Assembly (NCBI RefSeq): GCF_910594005.1
Contig: NC_057824.1
Location: forward strand, 26,253,314 to 26,317,313
Length of the DNA: 64,000 bases
Reading direction: 5' to 3'
Source: Cervus elaphus
Taxonomy: Eukaryota > Chordata > Mammalia > Artiodactyla > Cervidae
Shown: one piece after another, positions 1 to 9,753 of the stretch
Layout: each line of letters starts with the position of its first letter
Numbering within the stretch: position 1 is the stretch's first letter
Position numbers and translations under genes: made by a program
The notes under the pieces: model-generated
The model's input: the letters and a program-made list of their open reading frames with translations, nothing else
Told to the model about the DNA's origin: nothing
The model's database searches: none

Positions 1-50
1 CCCCCACTCCATCCCACCCCTCTCGGTCATCACAGAGCACCGAGTTGAGC
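1..50 (-). repeat. Ruminant L1 3' fragment (antisense)
   Basis: The start of the window reads as the antisense of the ruminant L1 3' region, the same text seen at 39840-39905. The element is cut by the window edge, so its extent is unknown. Confidence 0.6.
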
Positions 51-56
51 AAGGTG

Positions 57-247
57 TGAATTCTAATTCTGCCAATGTGAAGCTAGCTGTGCAACCTTGG
101 GAAAATTACTTTAGCCTCAGTTTTCCCATCTGAAAAATGGGGATGTTTGCATCTCGGAGACTTTCTGTGTAGGTGAACTGTGAGATAATGCAGGTAAAGC
201 ATTCAGCACGGTGCCTGACATATAGAAGGACCTCAGTCAACATTATG
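57..247 (+). repeat. MIR SINE
   Basis: This follows the MIR core: a 'tgcaaccttgggaaaattac' stretch, then a 'cctcag..tcccatctgaaaaatgggga' block and the tail 'cagcacggtgcctgacatat'. MIR is an ancient tRNA-derived SINE mobilised by L2. It is strongly diverged, as expected for its age. Confidence 0.75.
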
Positions 248-281
248 TGTTTGTGTGGAGTCAAGAGGAGAGGGTGGTTCG

Positions 282-484
282 CTGTTTTTGTGTCTGGCTG
301 CGCAGGGTCGTTGTTCCAGCATGTGGACTTCTCTAGCTGTTGCACGCTGGTGGGCTTAGTAGTTGTGGTCACAGGCTTAGTTGCCCTATGGCATGGTAGA
401 TCTCAGTTCCCCGACCAGGGATTGAACCAGCGTCCCCTGCATTGGAAGGCAGATTCTTAACCACTTGACCACCAGAGAAACCCC
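282..484 (-). repeat. CHR-type tRNA-derived SINE
   Basis: Reading the minus strand gives a tRNA-like head with a B-box-like 'ggttcaatccctggtc' near its 5' end. The plus strand shows the diagnostic 'cttaaccacttgaccaccag' end. Several 'cttagttg' and 'cttagtagttg' blocks typify the body of this cetartiodactyl family. Confidence 0.88.
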
Positions 485-1434
485 TGTGGTTTTGATTTTG
501 AATGTTCTTGTGTATTCACCCTTTTGCTTTGAATTCTCCTTCTGATTCTTCCAATTAAAGTCCCCTTCATCTCCAGCTAGTCTGAGTGAGTTTTTGTTTC
601 TTACAACCAAATGGTACATGATTAGGATAATGAGTGCCTGTTGGCTTTTGGCATTAGCTCCTGTTCAAGACTCCCCTCTGGGCACCCATTCGACTCCGCT
701 CTTGGTGTTTTTCTTTAAAAACTTGGTATTTAGCACTGATTTTGAAGCTCAAGTCCATCCATGTATGAGACCTCCTTCATGTCATCCCAGCATTTCCAGC
801 CTGGAGCCCTTGGCCTTCCTACCAGTTTACGCCATTGCCAAGACACTGATTCCATCTCTTCCTCAATATCAAAGCCTCAAGCATCGAGGAAATGAGCAGC
901 AGAAAGAAATGAAAGGCTCATTCAATATCTGTCATGGTAAAAATTGAAGCCCCCATAATGTATTCAATCATCTTCTTTGTAGAAGGATTTCATATTAAAT
1001 CTCAGCGGCCTTTATTTTTGCCCCCAAATAGGAGCTCAATTTGCTGAAGTTCTGTGAACAGTCAAATTTTCCTTTATTTACTGGTATCTGTATGAATAAA
1101 GCCGAAGAGCCAGGGACAAGTCACTTGATTATGTTTCTTTCTCTACAGAGGTGGAAAATGAGATACTTTCCTTAGATTAGAGCCAGGCTCAGGTAATCAG
1201 CTCTTGAAAATGGTCTTTGAGATGCTCTTTAGACTATCAGAAAGGGAGACTTTTTCCCCCCTGGGCAATAGGGAAATTGGTTCTTGGGGGTGAAAGCTAA
1301 GAATTAGGGAAAGGACAGCTGGGCTTCATGAAGAATGATGGGTGTCAGGGTGGTACCCAGATTGCCTCTGGTTCCTTAGGCATGCCTCTCTAACCTTTGC
1401 TTTTATGGTCTGCTTGCCTCCCCACCCCCTTCTT
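485..1434. other. No recognised gene or young repeat
   Basis: Mostly single-copy-looking sequence. The stretch near 1095-1165 has a weak MIR-like reading ('gggacaagtcacttgatt' then 'aggtggaaaatgagatac') that I do not call. Open frames up to 117 codons show no domain, signal peptide or codon pattern that I recognise. Confidence 0.5.
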
Positions 1435-1744
1435 TTTTTAAAAAAGATTTATTTATTAATTTTATTTTTGGCTGTGCTGGGTCTTTCTTGCTGCACGTGG
1501 ATTTTCTCTAGTTACGGAGGTCAGGGGCTACTCTTGGCTTCGGTTTGTGAGCTTCTCATTATGATGATTTTCCTTGTTGCAGAGCTATGTGTACGGGCTT
1601 CAGCAGTTGTGCGCTCGGGCTCAGTAGTTGCAACAGCCTGGCTTAGTTGCCCTACCGCATGTGGAATCTTCCTGGACCAGGAATCGAACCAGTGTCCCTT
1701 GTATTGCAAAGAGAATTCTTAACCACTGAACCACCAGGGATGTC
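1435..1744 (-). repeat. Near full-length CHR-type SINE
   Basis: About 310 bases, long for the copies here. It runs from a T/A-rich tail near 1440-1470 through 'ggctgtgctgggtctt' to 'cttaaccactgaaccaccag'. The 126-codon frame across it is only SINE sequence read in one frame. Confidence 0.92.
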
Positions 1745-2107
1745 TCATCTACCTCTCTTTGAAGGATTCCCTTGGGTTACTGGAGTCATTCTACTGGGAA
1801 GGCTACATGCTCTGGGTGCCTGCGTGGTGCAGGCATGTGAAAGCCTAGTTCTTTTGCTTCAAGTTGGAACTAACTCTGAAGCTTGATATACCCACCAGAG
1901 CTCTAGCTGGAATCAGGGGGCTGGGGCTGGGAGGTTCCTGAAGACCGCCTAATGCACAACTCTGTCCTCTTCCCTTACCCATTTCCCCTACTTCAGGAAG
2001 TCTCTTCCTGCATGAGATGTGGCATGACCCTCACTGCACATGAATCCTCAGCTCAGAACCTGTGTCTGGGTCATGGTTACATCCAGAGGAGGTGATGTTG
2101 AGTAGGG
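1745..2107. other. Unclassified single-copy stretch
   Basis: I see no recognised repeat, RNA or coding signal here. It includes a purine-rich G-run section near 1915-1945. Confidence 0.45.
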
Positions 2108-2300
2108 ATGACAGTTGGACAGAACAGCAGCTCTGGAGTCCTGCAGACTCGAGATTGATCAGAATTTCTCCATAACCATTTATTTGTTGTGGAAACTTTT
2201 AGAAGGGGCTTCAATTCTCCGAGCCTCATCTTGCTCATCTGTAAAGTGGAAAGAATGTGATCTACCTTGAGAAGTTGTTGTGAGGCTGAGCATGGCATTT
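2108..2300 (+). repeat. MIR SINE
   Basis: Head 'cagctctggagtcctgcaga', core 'gagcctcatcttgctcatct' and 'gtaaagtggaaagaatgtga', followed by 'gttgttgtgaggctgagcat', match MIR in sense orientation. Confidence 0.75.
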
Positions 2301-2337
2301 CATGGTCCCCTGCCCCTTGTGGGTGCTCTGTACATTT

Positions 2338-2554
2338 GTTGTTGTTATTCTTAAGTCACTAAGTCGTGTCCGACTCTTTTACGGCCCCATGGGCTGCAGC
2401 CTGCCCGACTCCTCTGTCCAGGCAAGAATACTGGAGTGAGTTGCCATTTCTTCCTCCGGAGCATCTTTCCGACTCAGGGACCAAACGTGAGGCTCCTGCC
2501 ACATCCCCTGCACCAAAGGTGGGTTCTTTACCGCTGAGCCACTGGGAACCCCCA
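2338..2554 (-). repeat. Bov-tA SINE with intact TSD
   Basis: Bov-tA joins a tRNA-like head to a Bov-A unit derived from the BovB 3' end. Here the Bov-A part ('tcgtgtccgactctt') is on the left and the tRNA-like head ('gccactgggaacccc') on the right. A perfect 12-base TSD, ctctgtacattt, lies at 2326-2337 and 2555-2566. Confidence 0.96.
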
Positions 2555-2780
2555 CTCTGTACATTTTACCTCTTGTTACTCTTTGGGATGGAAAGGGCTG
2601 ACACCGGAGATAAGCAATGAATTATGTAGTAGGAGAAGCGTTGAACCCCAAAGCCAGTACCCCATGCTACTCTAGGCACCATAGCCATCACTTGCATGTG
2701 TTCCTTCCTTGTCTAAGGACTTAGGCTGACATTCAGTTGGTGTCATGGGAAGTTCTGGCACTCCGTCTAAATCCACTAAG

Positions 2781-2807
2781 TATTATTATTATTATCATTA
2801 TTATTTT
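2781..2807. repeat. (TAT)n microsatellite
   Basis: Nine trinucleotide units interrupted by one 'tatcat' variant. It is short and imperfect. Confidence 0.85.
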
Positions 2808-3541
2808 TTGCCATTTTCATGGTGTCCAGCCTTTGACTTTGCTGGGCTCTTGCTTCCAGGCGCGATCAGTGGCTGTTGTTCAGAGGACTACCTGGGCAGC
2901 CCCTGGAGACGCTTTGCTTTGCTCTGTATCCTGCTCCCAGGGCAGCCCTCAACTCCTGCCTTCCAGATACATGAACACGACAGTCAGGCTCTCTAGCCTT
3001 AGATCAGCCGACCGTGGGGCTGACTGTTGCTCCAGACTCCCACATGGAATCAGGTTGAGGTCACCATCTGTGGGGCTTTGATTCAAGTCCTGAGCCAGCC
3101 CAGGCTTTCCTCCCTTCTTTGTTCTGCTTTCTTTGCTTTCTTACTGTTTTTTGTTTGTTTGTTTTTATTTTTTCTCCCCGGGAACAGTTTTTTTTAATAA
3201 ACCACCCACATACAAATCCTCGTCTTAGAGCCTATGTTCAGTCTTACTGGTATGCACCAGTGTGCCCATGGTAGGCATTAAAATACTGAAATACTTACAT
3301 GCCAGCTGGGCAACAATCATTGCCCTGGTGCCCCAAGTGCCTGCCTGCCACCCTGACCCTTCCCTTCTATCGCCTAACCTTCCTGAGATTTTTAAAATAG
3401 AAAGATAACAGCAGGGGACTTCCAGAACTTTCTCTAAAGTTATGGTCTTTGTCCATTCTGCTTGGTTAGTAGATGTGCTGTCAGAGTTGTTAAATATTTT
3501 GTCCATCACCTTGTTAAGTAGGCACGCATGGGGTTACTCGG

Positions 3542-3543
<2 letters not shown>
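2808..3543. other. Unclassified stretch with T-rich section
   Basis: No repeat family was recognised. A T-rich run lies at about 3138-3198. Overlapping frames (114 and 83 codons) near 2737-3081 begin in or before the (TAT)n tract and have no recognisable domain. Confidence 0.45.

Positions 3544-3575
<32 letters not shown>
3544..3575. repeat. (GT)16 microsatellite
   Basis: Sixteen uninterrupted GT units. It is likely to be length-polymorphic. Confidence 0.97.
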
Positions 3576-3577
<2 letters not shown>

Positions 3578-4058
3578 TTGAGAATGGCAGGCAGGCTGGT
3601 CCAACTTTATCATTTTGTGGTGGCATTTTTCCCAGATGTCACAATGCCTCCCTTGTTTAGCAAAACCCTCAAGCACTTGTGTCTGCCCAAATGCCCAGAC
3701 TCTGCCAGGGAAAAGGAAGAATTGGGTTCTGTTGAAGATCAGCACAAGACTGCGAGTTCATTCAGTCTGGGGATCACCCAGAGTGACCTGGGGGTTGCGG
3801 GGGAGGCTGGACCAGCAGGTGTTCAGGTGAACAGGCCCAGAGGAGACACCTGTCACCTGTCTGCTCAGTCAGGGGAGGCAGGAGAGCATGTGCTCAGGTG
3901 TCTGGGCCCCGTGTCCATCCTCAGACAATCCTGCCTTGCCCACGGTTATTTCCTCATCATCCTTCCTGGTTCCTCTTAAAGGGCTTCCTTCTTCACTTCC
4001 TGCCTCCCTCCCACCCCTCTCCCCTCTCACACCCCCCGCACCCGCCCTTCACTGTTTG
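3576..4058. other. Unclassified stretch ending in polypyrimidine tract
   Basis: No gene signal is convincing, although a 143-codon frame starts inside the (GT)n tract at 3548. About 3970-4051 is very pyrimidine-rich on the plus strand and abuts the next TG tract. Confidence 0.5.
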
Positions 4059-4085
4059 GTGTGTGTGTGTGTATGTGTGTGTGTG
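4059..4085. repeat. (TG)n microsatellite, interrupted
   Basis: Thirteen dinucleotide units with one TA interruption. Confidence 0.93.
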
Positions 4086-4124
4086 GCACAGGAGATGGGG
4101 AGAGCGGGGTATTGCTTTTGTTTA

Positions 4125-4268
4125 TTTTTTAAAAGTATTTAATTATTTATTTGGTTATGCTGGGTCTTAGTTGTGGCATTCGGAATCTAGTTCCCTGACC
4201 AGGGTTTAAACCTGGGCCCCCTGCATTGAGAGCGTGGAGTCTTAGCCACTGGACCACCAGGGAAGTCC
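4125..4268 (-). repeat. Short CHR-type SINE
   Basis: A/T-rich tail, 'ggttatgctgggtcttag', 'ttccctgaccagggtttaaa' and the end 'ggaccaccagggaagtcc'. This is the short subtype that lacks the repeated 'cttcagtagttg' body. Confidence 0.92.
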
Positions 4269-4612
4269 TGATACTACTTTTCCAAGTGATTTGGAGTCTC
4301 TTTTCCATTTAGAAAATGGGTGAGTGGCTCCACAGCCACAGATGTTTGGTGCTTTTAGGGGAGGAGGGTAAAACAATAAAAGTGTCCATCTTAATTCTCG
4401 AGAAAGTTTTCTCTAGATCTGTGTGGTGATGCTGAGGGGAAATTCAGGTGTGGTATGATCATGGCCCCTGAGGTTTACCCAAACTGGATATTGGAAGGGA
4501 TGGGCTGACTTTCCCTGGGTAGATCCCCCCACCCCACTTTGCAAGTCAGAGACCCAGACTGCCTTTCTAGGGTCCATATAACTAGTTACTCAGATGTTAA
4601 TAGTGGTAACCA
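4269..4612. other. Unclassified single-copy stretch
   Basis: I recognise nothing specific here. Confidence 0.4.
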
Positions 4613-4880
4613 AGCTAACATTTATTAAACCCTGTGTGCTGGGCACAGTTATAAGGGCGTCCCCTTATTTTGTCCTGACACAACCCTATGAAGAAGAAAC
4701 GTGACTATTATTCTTTTATTTTATATTGTTCTCCCATTTTACAGTTGAAAATACTGAGGCTTAAAGGGGTAAAGTCACCTATTCAAGTTCACATGGCTTC
4801 AAGATTTGAAGATAAAACCAGGGAGGGTGGTTCCAGGGCGTGTGTGCCACCATGGCCTGATATTGCTTCCTCTTCTCACT
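4613..4880 (-). repeat. MIR SINE, nearly complete
   Basis: The antisense MIR order is clear: 'aacatttattaaaccctgtg', then 'ctcccattttacagttgaaa', 'actgaggcttaaaggggtaa' and 'gttcacatggcttcaagatt'. Confidence 0.82.
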
Positions 4881-4892
4881 GTCTGAACGAAG

Positions 4893-5032
4893 TATGACTT
4901 CCTTGTCTGTCTTCTCTACTGGATTCTGAGCAACTTGAGGCCAAGCGACTGTTTCTTGGCCATCGCAGTAGCCCCATTGCCTACCCAGGACCGGGCACAG
5001 GTCAGAAACATGAATCCTGTGAGAAGTCTTGA
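4893..5032 (+). repeat. L2 3' end
   Basis: 'ggattctgagcaacttgagg' followed by 'ccattgcctacccaggaccg' and 'gcacaggtcagaaacatgaa' matches the sense 3' end of L2, where the consensus carries 'agactgtaagctccttgagg'. Confidence 0.65.
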
Positions 5033-5164
5033 TGAACTAAAGAACTGTTGTCATTCATCTTTCGTACATCTGCTCATTGACCTACCCCACACTCAAAATT
5101 TCAAAACAATGAATTCCACTTTGAGGGAGATTCAAGTTCTATGTTTGAAATAACTTTTGTTATT

Positions 5165-5400
5165 ATATTTAAATTTAATTTTTGTTTTCTAGTAGAGCAT
5201 AGCTGATTTACGATGTTGTGTTAGTTTCAGGTGTATGGCAAAGTGATTATACATACATTATACGTGTATGTATTTTTTTTCTTTTTCAGGCTCTTTTCCC
5301 ATGTAGGTTATTGCAGAATGCTGAGTAGAGTTCCCTGGGCTATACATAGGTCTCTGCTGATTACCTATTTTATATATAGTAGGTTTGTGTATGGAGTAAC
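5165..5400 (-). repeat. Ruminant L1 3' end (antisense)
   Basis: 'agctgatttacgatgttgtg', 'ttagtttcaggtgtatggca' and 'tagagttccctgggctatac' are hallmarks of the ruminant L1 3' region read in antisense. Confidence 0.85.
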
Positions 5401-5401
5401 T

Positions 5402-5608
5402 TTTAATACTTTATTCACTGTATTAGTTTTGGCTGTGTTGACTCTTTGTTGTGATGTGGGCTTCTCTCTAGTTGTGGTACACTGGCTCAGGAGTTATGGG
5501 CTTAGTTGCCTGGAGGAATGTGTGATCTTCGTTCTCTGATGAGGGACTGAACTCACATCCCCTGCACTAAAAGGCAGAGTCCTAACTGCTGGACTGCCAG
5601 GAAAGTCC
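5402..5608 (-). repeat. CHR-type SINE
   Basis: 'ttttggctgtgttgactctt' to 'ctggactgccaggaaagtcc'. It abuts the preceding L1 directly, which suggests insertion at or near the L1 edge. Confidence 0.88.
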
Positions 5609-5654
5609 CTGAAGTGACTTTAAAGAAAGCAACTAGAGCTGCCGTGTTAAGTCC

Positions 5655-5812
5655 TTGCTGGGAGTTACCTGGCTCCATGCTGAACCTCTTACAGAGGGTA
5701 GATATATCACCCACCTCTTGTAGATGCAGAAATGAAGACTTAGAGCCATCAAGTAAGCAACTCACCCAGAGATACAATAGCCAGTCTGTGGTAGGTCCAG
5801 AAATCACCTCTA
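5655..5812 (-). repeat. MIR SINE, diverged
   Basis: 'tgtagatgcagaaatgaaga', 'caagtaagcaactcacccag' and 'acaatagccagtctgtggta' align with the antisense MIR core. Confidence 0.62.
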
Positions 5813-6434
5813 GGTGGTTGGTCTCCAGTTTTCCTATTCTTCTAAATGAAGCCAGTCTGCTTACCTGAATACACCGATTGTCAGAGATCCAAAGAGGAAA
5901 AGGAATTTGCAGGACAAGACAGCAAGATCTTGAAGCCAAGTCTCCAGATTGTTTCAGTCCATCCCAGTGCTAGTATCCACAGTCCTCCGGGGCTCTCCTT
6001 CAATGACCTGGGGCTCATGGCTCTCCAGGCTTCAGATGAAATGGACCACAGCATGCCTGGGAACATTTCAAGTGCCAATTCCCAATGCCTCTTTGTAAGA
6101 CCCTAGATTGGTAGTCTAACCTGTTAGGCAGTTAAACTTATGGCTCTTGACATTTCAGTACTCTTGACTTGAAGCTGTCTCTCCATCCTGTCCAATTCAA
6201 ATAACGTTTACTCACAGGCCATCTCTGCTGCCAGATGGATTCTTCATCGCTGTTTTCATTCCACGACTAACAGTTCTGTCCAATGTCAGATCCCTGAGCA
6301 TCAGTGACCTCTTACTCTCAGGCCATGTCCCTCCCCAGAGAAACTGGACAAGCTCCTTCTATCTTGGTGTTATGTGTTTTAAGAAAAAGGTTTTAATTAA
6401 AAAGGTAGTAACTCTTAATGAGAACTCACCTTTA
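5813..6434. other. Single-copy stretch, no gene recognised
   Basis: About 620 bases without a recognised repeat. An 86-codon plus frame (5846-6106) and a 65-codon minus frame overlap here, and neither resembles a protein I know. No splice-delimited exon can be argued. Confidence 0.45.
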
Positions 6435-6600
6435 GCTGAATACTTACGACCCCCCAGGCACCTTGCTTAGCACTTTCTATGAATTAACTCACTTACTCTT
6501 TACCCTCTTTGCAGTAGATACATGGTTATTCCTGTTTGATAGATGAAGTCACAGCACCTTAGAGGTTAAGAGCTAGTAATTAGGAGTTTTGAATTTACAT
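6435..6600 (-). repeat. MIR SINE, left part of a split copy
   Basis: 'gcaccttgcttagcactttc', 'tgaattaactcacttactct' and 'gataga tgaagtcacag' give an antisense MIR up to 'gttaagagctagtaatta'. The matching continuation ('tggcagtactagggtttaaa') is at 7643-7720, past about 1.0 kb of inserted repeats. Confidence 0.72.
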
Positions 6601-6609
6601 ATATGCACA

Positions 6610-6730
6610 TTATTATATAAAAAATAGATAACCAACAAGGACCTACTTGTTTCCTGTAGCACAGGGAACTCTACTCAATATTCTGTAATATGGGAAAATG
6701 AATCTGAAAAAAGAACCTGATATGTATACA
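6610..6730 (+). repeat. Ruminant L1 3' UTR, copy A (upstream piece)
   Basis: 'aaatagataaccaacaagga', 'gtagcacagggaactctact' and 'gaatctgaaaaaagaacctg' are L1 3' UTR in sense. It stops at 'atatgtataca' and appears to resume at 7146. Confidence 0.85.
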
Positions 6731-6942
6731 CTGTGTGTCTTTAGCTGCTCAGTCATGTCTGACTCTTTGCGACCCAATGGACTGTAGCTCACCAGGCACC
6801 TCTGCCCATGGGATTCTCCAGGCAGGAATACTGGAGTGGGTTGCCATTCCCTTCTCCAGGGGATCTTCCCGACCCAGGGATCGAACCCAGGTCTCCCTCA
6901 CTGAAGGCAGATTCTTTACCATCTGAGACACAAGGGAAGCCC
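6731..6942 (-). repeat. Bov-tA SINE
   Basis: Full order from 'gctcagtcatgtctgactct' to 'accatctgagacacaaggga'. It is inserted in L1 3' UTR sequence, with an imperfect duplication around 'tgtataca'/'tatataca'. Confidence 0.95.
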
Positions 6943-7145
6943 CATATATACATGACTATGTATAAAATAGATAACCAATGAGAACCAATTGTCTGGCACA
7001 GGGAACTCTACCTGATGCTGTGACCTACATGCGAAGGAAGTCCAAAAAAAGAGGGGATATATGTATACATAAAGTTGATTCACTTTTCTGTACAGAAGAC
7101 GAATACAGCATTCATTGTAAAGCAACTATACTCTGATAAAAAAGG
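6943..7145 (+). repeat. Ruminant L1 3' UTR, copy B
   Basis: It restarts with 'tataaaatagataaccaatg', repeating the section already passed in copy A. It runs to the 3' end 'gcaactatactctgataaaa'. It is therefore a second L1 tail lying inside copy A. Confidence 0.82.
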
Positions 7146-7295
7146 AATAGATATATATGTGTGTGTGTATATATAAATATATCTGAGTCACTTTCCTGTA
7201 CATCTGAAACCAACACAACATTGTAAATCAACTATACTTCAATATAAAGTAAAAATTAAAAAATCATAAAAATTATTTCAAAATAAACAATTTTA
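7146..7295 (+). repeat. Ruminant L1 3' UTR, copy A (tail)
   Basis: 'gagtcactttcctgtacatc' through 'aaatcaactatacttcaata' and an A-rich end. This is the stretch of the 3' UTR that copy A lacked at 6730. Confidence 0.8.
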
Positions 7296-7325
7296 AAAAG
7301 CATTAACGAGTCGTAGATAGTGGTA

Positions 7326-7641
7326 GTTCAGTTCAGTCAATCAGTTGTGTCCGACACTGTGACCCCATGAACCACAGCACGCCAGGCCTCCCTGTCCATC
7401 ACCAATTCCCAGAGTCCACCCAAACCCATGTCCATTGAGTTGGTTTGCCATCCACCCATCTCATCCTCTGTCATCCCCTTCTCCTCCTGCCCTCAATCTT
7501 TCTCAGCATCAGGGTCTTTTCCAATGCGTCAGCTCTTTGCATCAGGTGGCCAAAGTATTAGAGTTTCAGCTTCAACATCAGTCCTTCCAATGAACACCCA
7601 GGACTGATCTCCTTTAGGATGGACTGGTTGGATCTCCTCAA
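7326..7641 (-). repeat. BovB 3' end (antisense)
   Basis: Starts with a TTCAG repeat tail and continues 'acgccaggcctccctgtcca', 'tcagcatcagggtcttttcc', 'ggactgatctcctttaggat'. BovB is an RTE-clade LINE. Flanking 'agtggtag' and 'agtggcag' may be an 8-base TSD in the host MIR. Confidence 0.92.
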
Positions 7642-7642
7642 C

Positions 7643-7720
7643 AGTGGCAGTACTAGGGTTTAAAGCCAGGTTTTTCAGACTAGAAATCCATTTTCTGAGC
7701 TTATAGAGCCAATAGGTGTT
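7643..7720 (-). repeat. MIR SINE, right part of the split copy
   Basis: 'tggcagtactagggtttaaa' and 'gccaggtttttcagactaga' complete the MIR begun at 6435. Confidence 0.65.
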
Positions 7721-7794
7721 TTAAAAAAGGAAATGAAAATTGCTTTTTTATCCTACTACCTTCAGATAATTGCAGTGGACATTTGCTTTATTTC

Positions 7795-8051
7795 CATTCA
7801 GTCTGTTTTTCTAGGAAAAGCATGACTAATTAAATGATTAGGGGCTAATTAATGACTAGCTAAGTACTTTTCTTCTTTGCTTTTTTCATTCACCATTTTA
7901 TCATGATTAGGTTTCCATGTCATTAAAAACTCCTTGAAAGCAACATTTTAAGTGATTACATGGTATTTCACCTTCTGAACAGACTGTAACTCATCTGACC
8001 ATTCTCTTATACCTGAACATTTAGGTGGTTTAGAAGTTTTTATTCTTAGAT
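7795..8051 (-). repeat. Ancient L1M/HAL1-type LINE, left piece
   Basis: 'ccattttatcatgattaggt', 'ttccatgtcattaaaaactc' and 'cctgaacatttaggtggttt' read as an old mammalian LINE1 relative in antisense. It continues at 8760. Confidence 0.65.
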
Positions 8052-8123
8052 CAGTGGTTCTTGATGCAGATTTTGTCACCCCAAGGAATATCGTCCGTAC
8101 GAGGCAGTGTATGGAGACAATTT
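8052..8123 (+). repeat. MER20 (hAT-Charlie), left piece
   Basis: Begins at a terminal 'cagtggttctt' and 'gattttgtcaccccaaggaa'. It is interrupted at 'tggagacaattttt' by an L1. An 8-base hAT TSD, tcttagat (8044-8051) against tcttagaa (8760-8767), brackets the element. Confidence 0.8.
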
Positions 8124-8266
8124 TTAAAAAATGTTATTTTATTGAGGTATTGTTGACTTACAATGTTGTGCTAATTTCTGCAGTACAGCAAAGTGATTCA
8201 GTTATACACACACACACACACATATATATATATATTCTTTTTCATATTGCTTTCCATTATGGTTTA
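8124..8266 (-). repeat. Ruminant L1 3' end inside MER20 (left piece)
   Basis: 'tgttgacttacaatgttgtg', then an (AC)n(AT)n run at 8205-8235 and 'ttttccattatggttt'-like text. The L1 TSD is tggagacaattttt (8112-8125) against tggagacagtttt (8604-8616). Confidence 0.88.
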
Positions 8267-8471
8267 CTGAACAGTCGTGTACAACCTTTTAAGATCCAAG
8301 GACTGTAGCCTGCCAGGCTCCTTAGTCCATGGGATTCTTTCAGGCAAGATACTGGGATGGGTTGCCATTTCCTCCTCCAGGGGTTCTTCCCAACACAGGG
8401 ATCAGACCCATGTCTCTTAGGTCTCCTGCATTGTCAGGCGGATTCTTTACCACTGAACCACCTGGGAAGCT
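8267..8471 (-). repeat. Bov-tA SINE inside that L1
   Basis: 'ggactgtagcctgccaggct' to 'ccactgaaccacctgggaag'. A perfect 10-base TSD, ttatggttta, lies at 8257-8266 and 8472-8481. Confidence 0.96.
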
Positions 8472-8602
8472 TTATGGTTTATCACAGGATATTGAATATC
8501 GTTCCCTGTGCTATACAGTAGGAGCCTGTTGTTTATCCGTTCTTTATAGAATAGGTTGCATCTGCTAACCCCAAACTCCCACTCCATCCATCCCCCCCAG
8601 CC
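8472..8602 (-). repeat. Ruminant L1 3' end inside MER20 (right piece)
   Basis: 'tatcacaggatattgaatat', 'ttccctgtgctatacagtag' and 'taaccccaaactcccactcc' continue the L1 left at 8266. Confidence 0.88.
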
Positions 8603-8759
8603 TTGGAGACAGTTTTGACTGTCATAACTAGAGGGATGGTGGGTGTGTGTAGAGTCCAAGGATGCCCCAAACATCCTGCAATGCCCAGGGCAGCCCTCCA
8701 AAAAAGAATTAATTGTCTGGACCCCAAATGTCAAGAGTGCTGAGGTGGAGAAACCCTGA
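8603..8759 (+). repeat. MER20 (hAT-Charlie), right piece
   Basis: 'gactgtcataactagaggga', 'ggatgccccaaacatcctgc' and 'aatgtcaagagtgctgaggt' finish at the terminal 'gaaaccctg'. Confidence 0.85.
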
Positions 8760-9190
8760 TCTTAGAAAAAACCATCATGCTAGACTCCTTTGTCCATTAA
8801 TCAAGACATGTTTGACAGACAGATCTCCTCTGGTTTTCTGTGGTTGATTCCTAGAAGGGAAAGTACTGAGTCAAATATTAGTACCTCTGCAGGATCCCAA
8901 AACATAGTATCAAATTGCTTTCCAGCAAGGTGGAAATACCATTCTTCTAACACCAGTACCTATTAAACCCCACTCCAGCTAGCATGGAAAATAATTATAC
9001 TATAACCCTTTGTTAATTTGAAACCTGAAAGAAGTCCTCTCTTGTTGTTTTAATTTGCATTTGCTTTGATTATTAAGGAGCTAGGTACCTTTTCATATGC
9101 TTATGAGTTGTTTGTATTTCTTCTCCTGTGAATTAGCACTCCTGTCCTTAGCTCACTTTTCTACTGAAGTTTTAGGGGGGGTTTTAACTG
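8760..9190 (-). repeat. Ancient L1M/HAL1-type LINE, right piece
   Basis: 'gattcctagaagggaaagta', 'tatcaaattgctttccagca', 'gttgttttaatttgcatttg' and 'ttcttctcctgtgaattagc' are classic antisense L1M ORF2-end text. Confidence 0.78.
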
Positions 9191-9743
9191 ATTGGTGGGA
9201 AAGTTTTCCTTTACAAACCTTTTTTTTTTTTTTTGGATTTCAAAGGCAACTCAGAACATACATTTTGGACTCATTATGTACAACTTATTAACTATTGTTG
9301 GGAAGAGCTGTCTAGTAGGGTGATTATGAGTTTTTTTGGAGCTGTTCCCATGTCAGATATAGAGACATCATTGCAAGTTGATAATATCCTTTGAAGATGA
9401 AAACAGCGCTTGGGTGTAAACCAAAGTCCTCTGTGACTGAATGGGAGGAGATGAAAGTGCCTGAAGTTTGGGGTGTGAATTAAAAGCGGAGAGCCAGGAA
9501 GTTCAAGCATGTTCTCAAACTGACAGAGCCCTAGTCTCTGGCTCAGGAGAAAACTTCTTGTAATCACTGAATAATTGCTTAATTAATGTCACTCTGTTCA
9601 TGGCTGGTGCAGAGTGGTTGGAAGAGAGGAGATAAAGTGTCAATCTCTCCAGAGAAATCTAGAACAGAACATTTTTGAGAGTTAGCAGGATTCTCAGCTA
9701 TTATCCAGGTCTCCAAAAGCATCCACCTTGTATCACTTGGAGC
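9191..9743. other. Unclassified stretch with T14 run
   Basis: A run of 14 T at 9221-9234 is followed by about 500 bases of unrecognised sequence. No coding or RNA signal was found. Confidence 0.45.
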
Positions 9744-9753
9744 ACCTGAGATT

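Noticed and set aside
2781..2807. (TAT)n encoding a run of Ile or Tyr in short frames
   Set aside because: Microsatellite translation, not a protein feature.
3548..3979. 143-codon plus-strand frame
   Set aside because: Its start codon lies inside a (GT)n microsatellite and the product matches nothing I know.
6749..6931. Recurrent small peptides shared by many frames across the window
   Set aside because: They are the same Bov-tA sequence translated at many loci, not a gene family.
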